Positions 9,391 to 18,434 of a stretch of DNA of 64,000 bases are shown in pieces. This DNA comes from Ancylothrix sp036704045. GTDB taxonomy: Bacteria > Cyanobacteriota > Cyanobacteriia > Cyanobacteriales > Oscillatoriaceae. Under the pieces are notes generated by a model that did not search any database, was not told the origin of the DNA, and saw nothing but the letters and a program-made list of their open reading frames with translations. A program made the translations under genes and the position numbers. Numbering within the stretch: position 1 is the first letter of the stretch; each line of letters begins with the position of its first letter. Location: the NCBI GenBank assembly GCA_036704045.1, contig DATNQM010000016.1, positions 17,982 through 81,981 on the forward strand, in the 5' to 3' direction.

Positions 9391-10179
9391 AATGGTAAAT
9401 TTGTTGTAAAAAAATCCTATAAACCCAAAAGAAAATCAGAAGTCTGTACTGTGTTAATCTCCGTTAATCTGCGATTAAAAAACAAAATTATATGCTAAAC
9501 CAAGTAGCCCAAAAAAGACAACCCTTGTAAATCGTGTTTAGTATATCTTATTGGGTTGGCCAGATTGGAAAGGCCAAAGGATCTTGTGGGGGCGGGTTTA
9601 GGACATTTGATTTTTGTAATAGCATTAGCTTTTTAAGTATTATCCTGTTTTATGAACCTTTTGAACACCGGCCCCGATTGTCAGACTGGTTATTCATGTT
9701 TTTTGGTAATTCTTCTCCAGTTTTATAAATAAAAATGATACATTTTCTACAACCAACGTCACAAAAGTATTTATATTTTCATATTTAATCTTTTTAAATT
9801 ACTATTTTGCTAATAAACTCAATAAAAATAGATATTTTTTAAAACTTATTAATCTTCAAAAAAATATTCCTAAAATTGCCCTTACTGGTAGTCTGGTTGC
9901 TGAAACTCAATGCAGACATAATTCCGACAGAATTTTTACAAACTGTGATATGATGGCAAACAAGAGAAATAAACTATATTGCTAAACTTCTAAACCCATC
10001 CTCTTTAGCTGTATTTATCTGTGGTTTTTCCAAAATCCACAACCGAATGCTACAAGTCTTATTTCTAATAGTTGTCATTTTTTGCGGCGCAAAAATTGGT
10101 AATAGAAATTTATTGGTTGGGTAAGTAGTAAAGCAAAACGCTTTCCCAGCTTTAGCGCTGACAAAAGGAGGCTCTCCCG
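9391..10179. other. Long AT-rich intergenic region with possible sigma-factor leader
   Basis: About 790 bases between divergent priA and the sigma factor gene. No convincing gene: the 64-residue plus-strand frame at 9534 has no ribosome site and odd composition. The right half probably holds the sigma gene promoter. A candidate extended -10 element TGATATGAT sits at 9946-9954, which would give a leader of roughly 220 bases; no good -35 matches it. The segment 10060-10179 may be a structured leader but I could not fold it reliably. Confidence 0.4.
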
Positions 10180-11178
10180 ATGAAGAATACCGCAGATCGT
10201 CAAAATTCCTATCCAATTGATACCGGCACAAAAGATGACTCTTTAAGAGCATTGTTTCGAGAAATGTCACGATACCCGCTTTTAACAGCCGAAGAAGAAT
10301 CTACCCTAGGAAAGTGTGTTCAAGAATTAGTTGCTTTAGAAGCATTGCAAGAAAAATTAACCCTACAGTTAAATCGCCCTCCAACTAAACTTGAACTAGC
10401 CGACATATTAAATTTAACAGAAACTCAACTGGTGCAACGTTGGCAAAAATGCCGGTGCGCCAAACAAAAAATGATCAGTTCAAATATGCGTTTAGTGGTT
10501 TCCATTGCAAAACGATATTTAAACAGGGGAGTTCCTTTTCAAGATTTAATTCAAGAGGGAGCATTGGGATTAAACCGCGCTACAGAAAAGTTTGATCCTG
10601 ATAAAGGTTATAAATTTTCTACCTATGCTTATTGGTGGATTCGTCAGGGAATTACACGCACCATTGCTAACTATTCCCGCGCCATTCGTTTACCAATTCA
10701 TGTTATTGAACAACTTAACAAGTATAAAGAAATTCATCAAAAATTACGAGATAGTTTACAACGAGCTCCCTCCAACGAAGAAATAGCCGAAGCCTTAAAT
10801 ATTTCCAGCAAACAAGTGCGGCAGCTTCAACAAGCTAAAATGCAATCTTTATCCTTAAATCAACGAGTAGGCAATGATGAATCTGCCGAATTAATGGAGT
10901 TGTTAGAAGATAATCACAACGTTTCACCCGAAGTGCATCTCACCGAAATGATGTGCCGAGAAGAATTACTAGAAGTGTTAGGAGAATTGCTTTCAAAACG
11001 AGAACAAGATGTTTTAACACTTCGTTATGGTTTAACAAATGGCCAGCCCTGTACCTTAAATGAACTCAGCGAGGTGTTTAATGTCTCCTGTGAACGCGTC
11101 CGTCAAATTCAAGCCAGAGCTATGCGAAAATTAAGATTACCAAAAGTTGCGAAAAAATTGAAATCCTGGTTGAGGTAA
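10180..11178 (+). CDS. Group 2 sigma-70 family RNA polymerase sigma factor
   Basis: 332 residues. Region 1.2 (LFREMSRYPLLTAEEES), region 2 with the core-binding and -10 recognition segment (RLVVSIAKRYLNRGVPFQDL ... YKFSTYAYWWIRQGITR), region 3 and region 4 (LSKREQDVLTLRYGL; helix-turn-helix SCERVRQIQARAMRKLR) are all present. There is no long region 1.1, so it is a group 2, non-essential type factor, as used by cyanobacteria for light, dark and nutrient responses. AAAGGAGG eight bases before the ATG is an excellent ribosome site. A GNAT gene follows after 22 bases, probably co-transcribed. Which SigB/C/D/E class is not decided from sequence alone. Confidence 0.93.
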   Translation: MKNTADRQNSYPIDTGTKDDSLRALFREMSRYPLLTAEEESTLGKCVQELVALEALQEKLTLQLNRPPTKLELADILNLTETQLVQRWQKCRCAKQKMISSNMRLVVSIAKRYLNRGVPFQDLIQEGALGLNRATEKFDPDKGYKFSTYAYWWIRQGITRTIANYSRAIRLPIHVIEQLNKYKEIHQKLRDSLQRAPSNEEIAEALNISSKQVRQLQQAKMQSLSLNQRVGNDESAELMELLEDNHNVSPEVHLTEMMCREELLEVLGELLSKREQDVLTLRYGLTNGQPCTLNELSEVFNVSCERVRQIQARAMRKLRLPKVAKKLKSWLR

Positions 11179-11200
11179 AATAGTCAGCTATCAGCTATAA

Positions 11201-11710
11201 ATGGATAAAGTTAAAGTGTCCCCTACACCTCTTCTTGTACGCCAAGCTACACCGGCAGATGTTAAAGCAATTTTTCATCTAATTTTGGCTTTGGCCGAAT
11301 ATGAAAAATTATCTCATATCGTCACCGGCACCCCCGAATCTTTGCAAGAACATTTATTTGGAACTCGCCCTTATGCTGAAGCAATTGTCGCAGAAGTTGA
11401 AGAAAAAATAGTTGGTTTTGCTTTGTTTTTTTATAGTTATTCTACATTTTTAACTCTTCCAGGTATTTATTTAGAAGATTTGTTTGTTTTGCCCGAATAT
11501 CGAGGTAAGGGCATAGGAAAAAAACTTTTAAGTTATTTAGCTCGCTTAGCGGTGAGTGGCGGGTTTGGCCGGTTGGAATGGAGTGTGCTTGATTGGAATG
11601 AACCAGCTATTGGTTTTTATCAAAAAATAGGGGCTGATATCTTACCTGATTGGCGAATTTGTCGGGTTACGGGTGACGGTTTATCGTCCTTGGCAGGAAA
11701 GGATGTTTAA
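11201..11710 (+). CDS. GNAT family N-acetyltransferase (diamine/SSAT-like)
   Basis: 169 residues with the full GNAT fold: N-terminal VRQATPADVKAI, the LEDLFVLPEYRGKGIGKKLL motif that binds acetyl-CoA pyrophosphate (R/Q-x-x-G-x-G/A form RGKGIG), and the C-terminal WNEPAIGFYQKIGA motif. The combination of YLEDLFV with WSVLDWNEPAIGFY is typical of the spermidine/spermine- and thialysine-acetyltransferase branch; the acceptor is therefore probably a small amine, which is inference. It starts 22 bases after the sigma factor stop, likely one transcript. Confidence 0.85.
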   Translation: MDKVKVSPTPLLVRQATPADVKAIFHLILALAEYEKLSHIVTGTPESLQEHLFGTRPYAEAIVAEVEEKIVGFALFFYSYSTFLTLPGIYLEDLFVLPEYRGKGIGKKLLSYLARLAVSGGFGRLEWSVLDWNEPAIGFYQKIGADILPDWRICRVTGDGLSSLAGKDV

Positions 11711-11783
11711 GGTTTTTTTTAAATTCTTGCCTAGAGATACCTTTAATATTATGATAAATTTAAGTTAAAATTTGGGTAAAAAA

Positions 11784-12077
11784 ATGGTAGTTTTAGTGAG
11801 ATTTTGGCTTTTTATTTCTCAAGCAATAGCTACAATTTTTCTCGCAGCAATGGTTTTAATTATTGGATACGGGGCGAATTTAGCTAATGTTCAAGGAGGA
11901 GATTTAGGAAAATTCGGAGGTAGTATAGAAGTGATGGCTGGTTGGTCTGTTTTGTTTATTTTGTGTTCCGTTCGGGCTTGGGTTTTGTTAAAGGGTGAAA
12001 ACTCTCTGCGTCAGGCGGCTATTATAACTGCTGTTCCTGTTTTGTTGGTGCCGGTAGCGCTTTTTTTGATGCCTTAA
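11784..12077 (+). CDS. Small membrane protein, three predicted helices
   Basis: 97 residues from the ATG at 11784; a TTG four codons earlier is also open but has no better ribosome site. Hydrophobic segments at about 6-28, 48-64 and 75-95 (LLVPVALFLM) suggest three membrane helices, with a glycine-rich soluble loop ANVQGGDLGKFGGS between the first and second. No family recognised. Lies between the acetyltransferase gene and another small gene on the same strand. Confidence 0.55.
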   Translation: MVVLVRFWLFISQAIATIFLAAMVLIIGYGANLANVQGGDLGKFGGSIEVMAGWSVLFILCSVRAWVLLKGENSLRQAAIITAVPVLLVPVALFLMP

Positions 12078-12134
12078 AATTAATTTAGGTACACCGTTAT
12101 TTTTTTTGTTGAATTTATTTTATAAGGGGTATGT

Positions 12135-12341
12135 ATGACTATTTGGGTGAATGAACAACTCGATCCTGTAGGAATTGTTTATGCTTGCATTGCTTGTTCA
12201 GATCAACTTCAAGCTCAAGAGTGCCATGAGTCGTTTGAGCGAAATTTAACCGACGATCAAAGACAAAAAGGTTGGCAAGCACGTCTGCGAACTGTTGAGT
12301 CTTGGGATGAGGTGCCGGTTAGTGCCTTAAAGCTTTCCTAG
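12135..12341 (+). CDS. Small hypothetical protein with CxxC motif (68 aa)
   Basis: 68 residues, soluble. It contains CIACSDQLQAQEC, a CxxC pair followed by a third cysteine nine residues later, and a C-terminal charged half ending WDEVPVSALKLS. AAGGGG lies about 7 bases before the ATG. The cysteines might bind metal or form a disulphide, but there is no direct evidence. Family not recognised. Convergent with the K+ channel gene. Confidence 0.55.
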   Translation: MTIWVNEQLDPVGIVYACIACSDQLQAQECHESFERNLTDDQRQKGWQARLRTVESWDEVPVSALKLS

Positions 12342-12541
12342 CCATAAGTTTAAGGGAAAGGGGACGCAGAATTGTAACCCCAATCCGTCAAAATATAGCC
12401 GATTTCATACCATTCTTGATTTAAATAGAGTGTTTTTTTCCTGATCAACACCAAGGAAATATATGCTTTTTAAAATAAGATTGGGTAATAGTTAACAAAA
12501 GGAAAAAAGAGTTTTTAAAAACTTATTCTCCTTAATAAACT

Positions 12542-12575
12542 GGGTTTTTGGCTGAGCAAATTGAGCAAAAAACCC
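12542..12575 (-). terminator. Hairpin terminator after K+ channel gene
   Basis: GGGTTTTT at 12542-12549 pairs with AAAAAACCC at 12567-12575, with complementary TGCTC/GAGCA sequence inside the loop. The hairpin sits just past the channel gene stop. On the minus strand the descending arm ends without a long U run, so it may work from both sides. Confidence 0.5.
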
Positions 12576-12586
12576 TATAAACATTT

Positions 12587-13693
12587 CTATTTCATTTTCT
12601 TTGGTAAGCGCAATTTCGGAGACTGAATAGGGTCGAGAATTTGATTGAGTTCTCGCAGTTGTTCAGCGGTGCCCATGCAGATAAATAAATCTCCGTGCAT
12701 AATGTGCGTTTCAGCCATTGGCCCTCCAATCAAAGTACCATCAGCGCGGCGAATGGCCAAAACCAACGCCCCTGACTGGGATCTTAATTTGGCTTCGCGC
12801 AAACTTTGGCCAACACAGGGGCAAGTTTGAGCATCGATGAGGAATTCTTCTAAATAAAAAGAACGATCAGCCCCAGTGATAATGCCATCAACAAAATCCA
12901 TAACTTGAGGGCGTAAAGCGGCGGCTGCCATCCGTTTACCACCAGTGATATAGGGGGAGACAACAGCATCAGCACCACCGCGTTGCAGTTTTAACAACGC
13001 TTCTTCTGTAGAGGCGCGGGCAATGGCTCTAACGTTGGGGTTGAGCGTTTTGGCCGAAAGAACCGTGTAAAGATTTTCCGCATCCGAGGGTAAAGCCGCA
13101 ACTAGACAAGTGGCTGTTTCAATTTTGACTCGGTGTAATGTTTCATCAAGGGTTGCGTCACCTTGCAAAACTATATAACCGAGTTCTTGTCCGATTTTTA
13201 TTTGGTTAGGATCCGAGTCTACGATTATAAAGGGGATACCTTCGGCTTTAAATTCCGCAGCAATTTGCCGGCCGGTGCGTCCAAAGCCACAGAGAATGTA
13301 ATGGTCAGAGAGTATATCTATCAATCGTTTTTGCTGTTGTAATCGAATTCCTTCTTGAAAGTAACCTTGAATGAGGGCTTCGGTAAACCGATTGACCATA
13401 TATCCAATATTAATTATCCCTAACAAAATTAAGGCAATGGTAAAAAGTCGTCCTCGACTTCCCAACGGTCGAGTTTCGCCAAAGCCAACAGTAGCAAGGG
13501 TAATGACAGTCATATAAATAGCATCTAGCCAAGACCATCCCTCGATGAAGTGATACCACAGGGTACCAAAGAGCATGATGCCTGCGAAGCCTACAGCACC
13601 GGCGATGAGTTCTTTTTGGATGCGTTGATATTTTTCTTCGAGGGTTGTCGAGAAAGGTACTGGGGGGGGGTTGGGGGTTCGGTTTTGTATCAA
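12587..13693 (-). CDS. Two-helix K+ channel with RCK (TrkA-N/TrkA-C) domains
   Basis: 368 residues. Residues 30-105 hold two membrane helices around a pore loop with the selectivity filter TVGFGE (usual form TVGYGD). Then an RCK N domain with a dinucleotide-binding GFGRTGRQIA and an RCK C domain (about 280-360). This is the MthK-like layout in which ligand binding by a ring of RCK domains opens the pore; the ligand here is unknown. The start is a TTG; the frame has no upstream ATG, and the first internal ATG would cut into the first membrane helix, so the TTG is needed. Divergent from argD. Confidence 0.88.
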   Translation of the reverse strand: MIQNRTPNPPPVPFSTTLEEKYQRIQKELIAGAVGFAGIMLFGTLWYHFIEGWSWLDAIYMTVITLATVGFGETRPLGSRGRLFTIALILLGIINIGYMVNRFTEALIQGYFQEGIRLQQQKRLIDILSDHYILCGFGRTGRQIAAEFKAEGIPFIIVDSDPNQIKIGQELGYIVLQGDATLDETLHRVKIETATCLVAALPSDAENLYTVLSAKTLNPNVRAIARASTEEALLKLQRGGADAVVSPYITGGKRMAAAALRPQVMDFVDGIITGADRSFYLEEFLIDAQTCPCVGQSLREAKLRSQSGALVLAIRRADGTLIGGPMAETHIMHGDLFICMGTAEQLRELNQILDPIQSPKLRLPKKMK

Positions 13694-13923
13694 GACAGGC
13701 GCAACTTTAGGTTGTAGTTTTTCAGTTTTAGTTTTTAGATATTGAAGCCTTGGCCTAAATAGTTCAAAAATCTATGGTTGCGACGTTTGCAAGTCTGTGA
13801 TGAGTTTGCTGCATAAGAGGTGGTCGAGGCTATTGGATTTTAGGTTTGATGACTTGGTTACTATCTTAAGATGAGGTTTATGTTAAATAAATCGCAGGTT
13901 TGAAAGTTTATTAGGAGTTGTCT

Positions 13924-15192
13924 GTGAGTTTGGAAACGCTTGTTGAGAAAATTTCAGGGCTGGGTGAACCGAGTTTGTTCAGCCAGCAAGACTTTGATGG
14001 CTATGTAATGACTACTTATGGTCGTTTTCCCATTACTTTAGAACGGGGGGCCGGTTGTCGGGTTTGGGATACAGAGAATCGTGAGTATTTAGATTTTGTT
14101 GCCGGTATTGCCACTTGTACGCTTGGTTACGCTCATCCGGTGATGGTGGAAGCGGTAACTCGTCAAATCTCTAAGCTGCATCATGTTTCTAATTTGTATT
14201 ATGTGCGCGAGCAAGGCGAGTTGGCTAAGTGGTTGGTTGAGCATTCTTGTGCGGATCGGGCCTTTTTCTGCAATTCTGGCGCTGAGGCTAACGAAGGAGC
14301 TATTAAGTTGGCCCGCAAGTATGCTCATACGGTTTTGAATATTCAGCAGCCGGTGATTATTACGGCGCAGGCTAGTTTTCATGGGCGGACTTTGGCCACG
14401 ATTACGGCCACCGGCCAGCCAAAATATCAAAAGAATTTTGACCCGTTGATGCCTGGGTTTGTTTATGTTCCGTATAACGATATTACCGCCCTTGAGGAGA
14501 TGGTGGCAGCGGTAGATAGCGGTGAGCGTCAGTTGGCTGCTATTTTACTGGAACCTCTCCAAGGTGAGGGCGGTGTACGTCCGGGGGATGTGGCTTATTT
14601 CCAGCGAGTTCGGGAAATTTGCGATGAAAAGGGGATTTTGTTGATTTTAGATGAGGTGCAGGCGGGAATGGGTCGCACCGGCCATTATTGGGGGTATGAA
14701 AGTCTGGGCATTGAACCGGATATTTTTACTTCGGCTAAGGGTTTGGGCGGCGGAATTCCTATCGGTGCCATGTTATGCAAGTCGGGCTGTGATGTTTTTC
14801 AACCCGGTGATCATGCAAGCACGTTTGGCGGTAACCCGTTTGCTTCTGGGGTGGCGTTGGCAGTATGTCAAACTTTGGAAAAAGAGGATATTTTAAGCAA
14901 TGTCCGCGCACGGGGTGAGCAATTGCGGGCCGGTTTGTCTGCCCTTGGAGAGAAGTTTGCCGGTTTGGTTTCTGAGGTGCGCGGCTGGGGTTTGATTAAT
15001 GGGATGGAGTTAAAGGCTGATATTGAGTTGACTTCTTCGCAAGTTGTTAAGGCGGCTATGGATGAGGGGCTTTTGCTTGTACCGGCCGGCCCGAAAGTTG
15101 TCCGATTTGTACCGCCTTTGATTGTAACGGCGGCAGAAGTTGACTATGCTTTACAAGCTTTGGAACGGGCCCTCGTTTCGTTGACAAAGTAA
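13924..15192 (+). CDS. argD: Acetylornithine aminotransferase
   Basis: 422 residues. PLP-dependent class III aminotransferase of arginine synthesis, converting N-acetylglutamate semialdehyde to acetylornithine. Seen: FCNSGAEANEGAIKLARKY, the cofactor Asp in ILDEVQAGMGRTG, the PLP-binding Lys in TSAKGLGGGIPIGA, and STFGGNPFA. The open frame begins at a TTG at 13918, but AGGAG ends at 13917, leaving no spacing for that codon; the GTG at 13924 has the right 6-base spacing and is chosen. Length matches the family. A strong hairpin terminator lies about 200 bases downstream. Confidence 0.95.
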   Translation: MSLETLVEKISGLGEPSLFSQQDFDGYVMTTYGRFPITLERGAGCRVWDTENREYLDFVAGIATCTLGYAHPVMVEAVTRQISKLHHVSNLYYVREQGELAKWLVEHSCADRAFFCNSGAEANEGAIKLARKYAHTVLNIQQPVIITAQASFHGRTLATITATGQPKYQKNFDPLMPGFVYVPYNDITALEEMVAAVDSGERQLAAILLEPLQGEGGVRPGDVAYFQRVREICDEKGILLILDEVQAGMGRTGHYWGYESLGIEPDIFTSAKGLGGGIPIGAMLCKSGCDVFQPGDHASTFGGNPFASGVALAVCQTLEKEDILSNVRARGEQLRAGLSALGEKFAGLVSEVRGWGLINGMELKADIELTSSQVVKAAMDEGLLLVPAGPKVVRFVPPLIVTAAEVDYALQALERALVSLTK

Positions 15193-15394
15193 GCAGTTAG
15201 GTTTGTTTAATTTAGCGAAAAAAGATAACAAAAAACTAGGAATATTTCCATATTTTGATAGAAATTTGGTGCTTCCTAGGTCAAGATTTTGGTCAATTGA
15301 ATTTACATTAGGCATCTTTTAAAAAGCCTCTCTCCGCCCGCCAAAGCGGCATAACCAGAGAACTTAGGGCCGATGTCTATGGATTAATTTCTTG

Positions 15395-15425
15395 GCTAGA
15401 CTAAAAAAGTCTAGCTATTTTTTTG
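15395..15425 (+). terminator. Intrinsic terminator (8-bp perfect stem, U tract)
   Basis: GCTAGACT at 15395-15402 pairs perfectly with AGTCTAGC at 15408-15415, with a five-A loop, followed by TATTTTTTT. This is the clearest factor-independent terminator in the window and serves argD or an RNA encoded just upstream. Confidence 0.8.
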
Positions 15426-15663
15426 CTAAATATATCGGCTTAACTGGCCGCAGGCGTTATGAGGTTTCAAAAAATTGTGCCAACATTCTTAAACTTTGCT
15501 TGCACTATGGCTTATGTGTATTTTTTGAGAATTGATAATATAACAGTCATGTTATGGGTCTTTGGCCTTTTGTGTTTTTTAAGGCTACGGGAACGCAGTA
15601 CAATAAGGTTTCTACAACTTGCGTACGCATTTGTAGGTGGGCATAAATAAACATACTAGCCAA

Positions 15664-15693
15664 AAACCCGGTTTTTCTTAAAAAACCGGGTTT
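15664..15693. repeat. Dispersed AAACCCGG-type hairpin repeat
   Basis: A perfect 13-bp inverted repeat (AAACCCGGTTTTT, four-base loop, complementary arm). Related hairpins built on AAACCnGGTTT arms occur at 18364-18387, 46212-46239, 51312-51362 and 54471-54501, mostly between genes, so this is one member of a dispersed family that probably acts as terminators or mRNA 3' ends. Confidence 0.65.
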
Positions 15694-15777
15694 CTCAGCC
15701 TTATGGTTTGACGTGGAGATTTCACCCACCTAGCAGTGCGTTGCGGAAGACCTATTAGCGATTAGCAGTTAAGTTTT

Positions 15778-16785
15778 ATGCAGTTTATCGACCAAGCAGA
15801 AGTTGAAGTGAAAGCCGGTAAGGGAGGCGACGGGTTGGTTGCTTTCCTCCGGGAAAAATATGTGCCAGCGGGGGGGCCGGCCGGTGGTAATGGCGGTAAG
15901 GGTGGTTCTATTTATTTTGTGGCTGATGAAGGTCTGCAAACTTTGCTAGACTTCCGCTACGCCCACTGTTTTAAGGCGGAAAATGGCGGTCGTGGTGGCC
16001 CGAATAACCGCACTGGTGCCAATGGTCGCGATACGATTGTTAAAGTTCCCACCGGCACTGTTGTTTATGATGCGAATACTGATGAAATGTTGGGGGATCT
16101 AATTGAACCTCAGCAAACGCTTTGTGTGGCTGCGGGTGGTAAGGGAGGTTTAGGAAATAAGCATTTTTTGAGTAACCGCAACCGTGCCCCTGATTATGCT
16201 TTGCCTGGTTTGGATGGGGAAGAACGTTTGCTGCGTTTAGAGTTGAAGCTTTTAGCGGAGGTGGGGATTATTGGCTTACCTAATGCGGGTAAGTCTACTT
16301 TAATTTCGGTGCTTTCGGCTGCTAGACCAAAAATTGCTGATTATCCTTTTACTACTTTGGTGCCAAATTTAGGGGTGGTTCGTAAACCAAGCGGGGATGG
16401 TACGGTGTTTGCGGATATTCCTGGTTTGATTTCTGGGGCTCATTTAGGGGCCGGTTTGGGCCATGAGTTTTTACGACATATTGAACGCACTCGTGTTTTG
16501 CTGCATTTAATTGATGCGACTGGGGAGGCTCCTCTGGAAGCTTATCATACGATTTTTGATGAGTTACAAGCCTATGGACGGGGATTAAGCGAACGCCCGC
16601 AAATTGTTGCTCTTAATAAAATTGATGCGGTTGATTTGTCGGAAGCTGAGATTGAGGATCTGGCGCAAAAGTTGGGTGAGGTTTCTGGAGGGCCGGTTTT
16701 TTGTATTTCTGCGGTGGCGCGCAATGGCTTGGATGCTTTGATGCAGAAGGTTTGGGAGTGTTTGGATGAAATGGCTTTAACCTAA
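15778..16785 (+). CDS. obgE: GTPase Obg/CgtA, ribosome assembly
   Basis: 335 residues. The N-terminal glycine-rich Obg fold (1-158; GKGGDGLVAFLREKYVP, GGPAGGNGGKGGS) is followed by a G domain: G1 GLPNAGKSTL (about 163), G2 region YPFTTLVPNLG, G3 DIPGLI, G4 NKID, G5 SAVA. It associates with the 50S ribosomal subunit and couples growth to nucleotide pools. The variable C-terminal OCT domain found in some bacteria is absent, which is common. Start fits the family exactly. A hairpin terminator follows at 16831. Confidence 0.96.
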   Translation: MQFIDQAEVEVKAGKGGDGLVAFLREKYVPAGGPAGGNGGKGGSIYFVADEGLQTLLDFRYAHCFKAENGGRGGPNNRTGANGRDTIVKVPTGTVVYDANTDEMLGDLIEPQQTLCVAAGGKGGLGNKHFLSNRNRAPDYALPGLDGEERLLRLELKLLAEVGIIGLPNAGKSTLISVLSAARPKIADYPFTTLVPNLGVVRKPSGDGTVFADIPGLISGAHLGAGLGHEFLRHIERTRVLLHLIDATGEAPLEAYHTIFDELQAYGRGLSERPQIVALNKIDAVDLSEAEIEDLAQKLGEVSGGPVFCISAVARNGLDALMQKVWECLDEMALT

Positions 16786-16830
16786 AGTCTGCCGGTGAGA
16801 TTTCGGGCTTTATGAAAAACTCCTATTATG

Positions 16831-16860
16831 GGGGGCAATCACAGGGTTTGGTTGCCCCTC
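16831..16860 (+). terminator. Hairpin terminator after obgE
   Basis: GGGGCAA (16832-16838) pairs with TTGCCCC (16852-16858), followed by a short T-rich stretch. It separates obgE from the SLH protein gene and falls inside the longest open frame of the latter, one reason for using the downstream start there. Confidence 0.6.
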
Positions 16861-17087
16861 TATGGTTTTTGTCTCTAATTGCTCAGGCGAACTCTTTTGA
16901 TTTTTTGACAAAAATATTCGTACTATTCAGCTTATTAAAAATATATTCAGGAAAATTATTTAAAATTAAAATTATCAAAAACAAGGAACAAGTAGACAGT
17001 TCTAGGGTCAATTTAATCAGCACAGCGATAAAGGCAAAAAACAGGCTGTGCCTCTACAAGAAAAAGAAATTTTGGAGAATCAATTTT

Positions 17088-18335
17088 ATGACTATGAATC
17101 GCTGGCAATCGGGTACTTCTGCTTTAATTGCTTTGACAATGATCGGGGGTGTCACTGCACCAATTATTGCTCCAGCACCGGCTTTTGCACAAGTTGCTTT
17201 TTCTGATGTTTCTTCTACTTATTGGGCAAAACCTTTTATCGAATCTTTGGCAGCCAGAGATGTTATTAAGGGTTTTCCTGATGGTACTTTTCGTCCTAAT
17301 GAGCCGGTGACTCGTGCCCAATTTGCAGCTATGGTTCGTAATGCTTTTCAAAAAAATAAAATTCGCAATGCTGTGAATTTTGTTGATGTTTCTTCATCTT
17401 ATTGGGCAAGGGGTGCTATTAGCGAAACCTATGAAATGGGATTTCTAACGGGCTATCCTGGTAATGTTTTTAGCCCTGAGCAAAATATCCCTCGTGTACA
17501 GGTGTTGGTGGCTTTGTCTAATGGTTTAGGCTATAGTGCAACTACGACATCTGCTTTGCAAGCTTACAATGATAGTGTTTCTATTCCTGAGTATGCTGTA
17601 AATAGTATTTCAGCCGCCACAGAAAAAAGCATTGTTGTTAATTATCCTGATGTGCGATTTTTGAATCCTAATCAAGTTGCTACCAGAGCGGATGTAGCGG
17701 CGTTTATTTATCAAGCTTTGGTAAGTTCTGGTCAAGTTTCTGCGATTTCTTCTCCTTATATTGTGGCTGGAAAAACCACTCCTCCGCCGGTTGATAATCG
17801 TATTGTTTTATCTTCAGGTAGTCGGATTTTGGTTGGTTATGATAAATCTGAGAAAATTTTGTTAGCGCAAAATGAACCGAAGCCGGTGCCGCTGACTTTG
17901 AAAGTTTCTCAAAATGTGGTAACACAAAATACTGTGGTAATTCCTTCGGGAAGTCAGGTTGTGGGTGAGTTGAGAAGCTCTCAAAATGGGGCTCAATTTT
18001 TTGCCAAAGAATTAATTTTGCCGAATGGTTCGCGGGTACCTATGACTGCGACTTCTGGAGTTGTAACGCGCACAGAAGAAATTACTAAGGGCATTAATAT
18101 TGCTAAAGTTCTGAAAAATGCGGCTTTGGGTGCTGCTGCTGCTGCTGCTATTGCTGGTGTGACTGGCGACCGAGCTATTGCGACGGAAGAGGTGTTACTG
18201 GGTGCCGGTTTGAGTACAGTTTTAACGTTGATTGGTGTTTTCCAAGGACGCGATAAGGTTGATTTGATTTCTGTTGATCCAAATACAGATTTGAATTTAA
18301 CTTTGGGTTCAGAGTTGGTGTTCCGCCGCAATTAA
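17088..18335 (+). CDS. SLH-domain envelope protein with TrbI/VirB10-like C-terminal region
   Basis: 415 residues from the ATG at 17088, which has GGAG 11 bases upstream and begins a clean signal peptide (cleavage after PAPAFA, residue 34). The longer frame from 16812 would include a terminator hairpin and a nonsense-like leader and is rejected. Residues 37-215 hold three S-layer homology repeats (FSDVSSTYWAKPFIESLA ... GFPDGTFRPNEPVTRAQFA), which tether proteins to peptidoglycan-linked polymers. The C-terminal half has PSGSQVVGEL and a glycine/alanine-rich helix region that resembles the beta-barrel segment of TrbI/VirB10 proteins; that resemblance is from memory. Likely outer-envelope protein. 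No secretion genes adjoin. Confidence 0.82.
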   Translation: MTMNRWQSGTSALIALTMIGGVTAPIIAPAPAFAQVAFSDVSSTYWAKPFIESLAARDVIKGFPDGTFRPNEPVTRAQFAAMVRNAFQKNKIRNAVNFVDVSSSYWARGAISETYEMGFLTGYPGNVFSPEQNIPRVQVLVALSNGLGYSATTTSALQAYNDSVSIPEYAVNSISAATEKSIVVNYPDVRFLNPNQVATRADVAAFIYQALVSSGQVSAISSPYIVAGKTTPPPVDNRIVLSSGSRILVGYDKSEKILLAQNEPKPVPLTLKVSQNVVTQNTVVIPSGSQVVGELRSSQNGAQFFAKELILPNGSRVPMTATSGVVTRTEEITKGINIAKVLKNAALGAAAAAAIAGVTGDRAIATEEVLLGAGLSTVLTLIGVFQGRDKVDLISVDPNTDLNLTLGSELVFRRN

Positions 18336-18360
18336 TTGTTCTTTGTTAATGATTGATAAA

Positions 18361-18392
18361 AAGGCCGGTTTTTTTCAAGAAACCGGCTTTTT
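18361..18392. terminator. Bidirectional hairpin terminator between convergent genes
   Basis: GCCGGTTT (18364-18371) pairs with AAACCGGC (18380-18387) and is flanked by A-rich sequence on the left and TTTTT on the right, as expected for a terminator used by both the SLH gene and the opposing TPR gene. Confidence 0.65.
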
Positions 18393-18434
18393 CATAGTTT
18401 ATTTTTTAAAATTGGCTGTTCATTCCCCAGCCTA

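Larger units (their letters stand above)
15193..15777. other. Intergenic region between argD and obgE with two strong hairpins
   Basis: 585 bases. A near-perfect intrinsic terminator at 15395-15425 stands about 200 bases past argD, preceded by a GC-richer block (15320-15375) with internal complementarity (CTCTC CCGC ... GCGG ... GAGA), which could be part of a long 3' UTR or a separate small RNA. A second, 13-bp perfect hairpin is at 15664-15693. The 63-residue frame at 15459 has no ribosome site and overlaps the second hairpin; I do not call it. Confidence 0.5.

Noticed and set aside
9534..9728. 64-residue plus-strand frame between priA and the sigma gene
   Set aside because: No ribosome site, no family pattern, unusual composition; chance frame in AT-rich DNA.
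15459..15650. 63-residue hydrophobic frame after argD
   Set aside because: No ribosome site and it runs up to a strong hairpin repeat; hydrophobicity alone is expected from T-rich codons.
16812..17087. Upstream extension of the SLH gene
   Set aside because: Contains the obgE terminator hairpin and destroys the signal peptide; the ATG at 17088 has a ribosome site.
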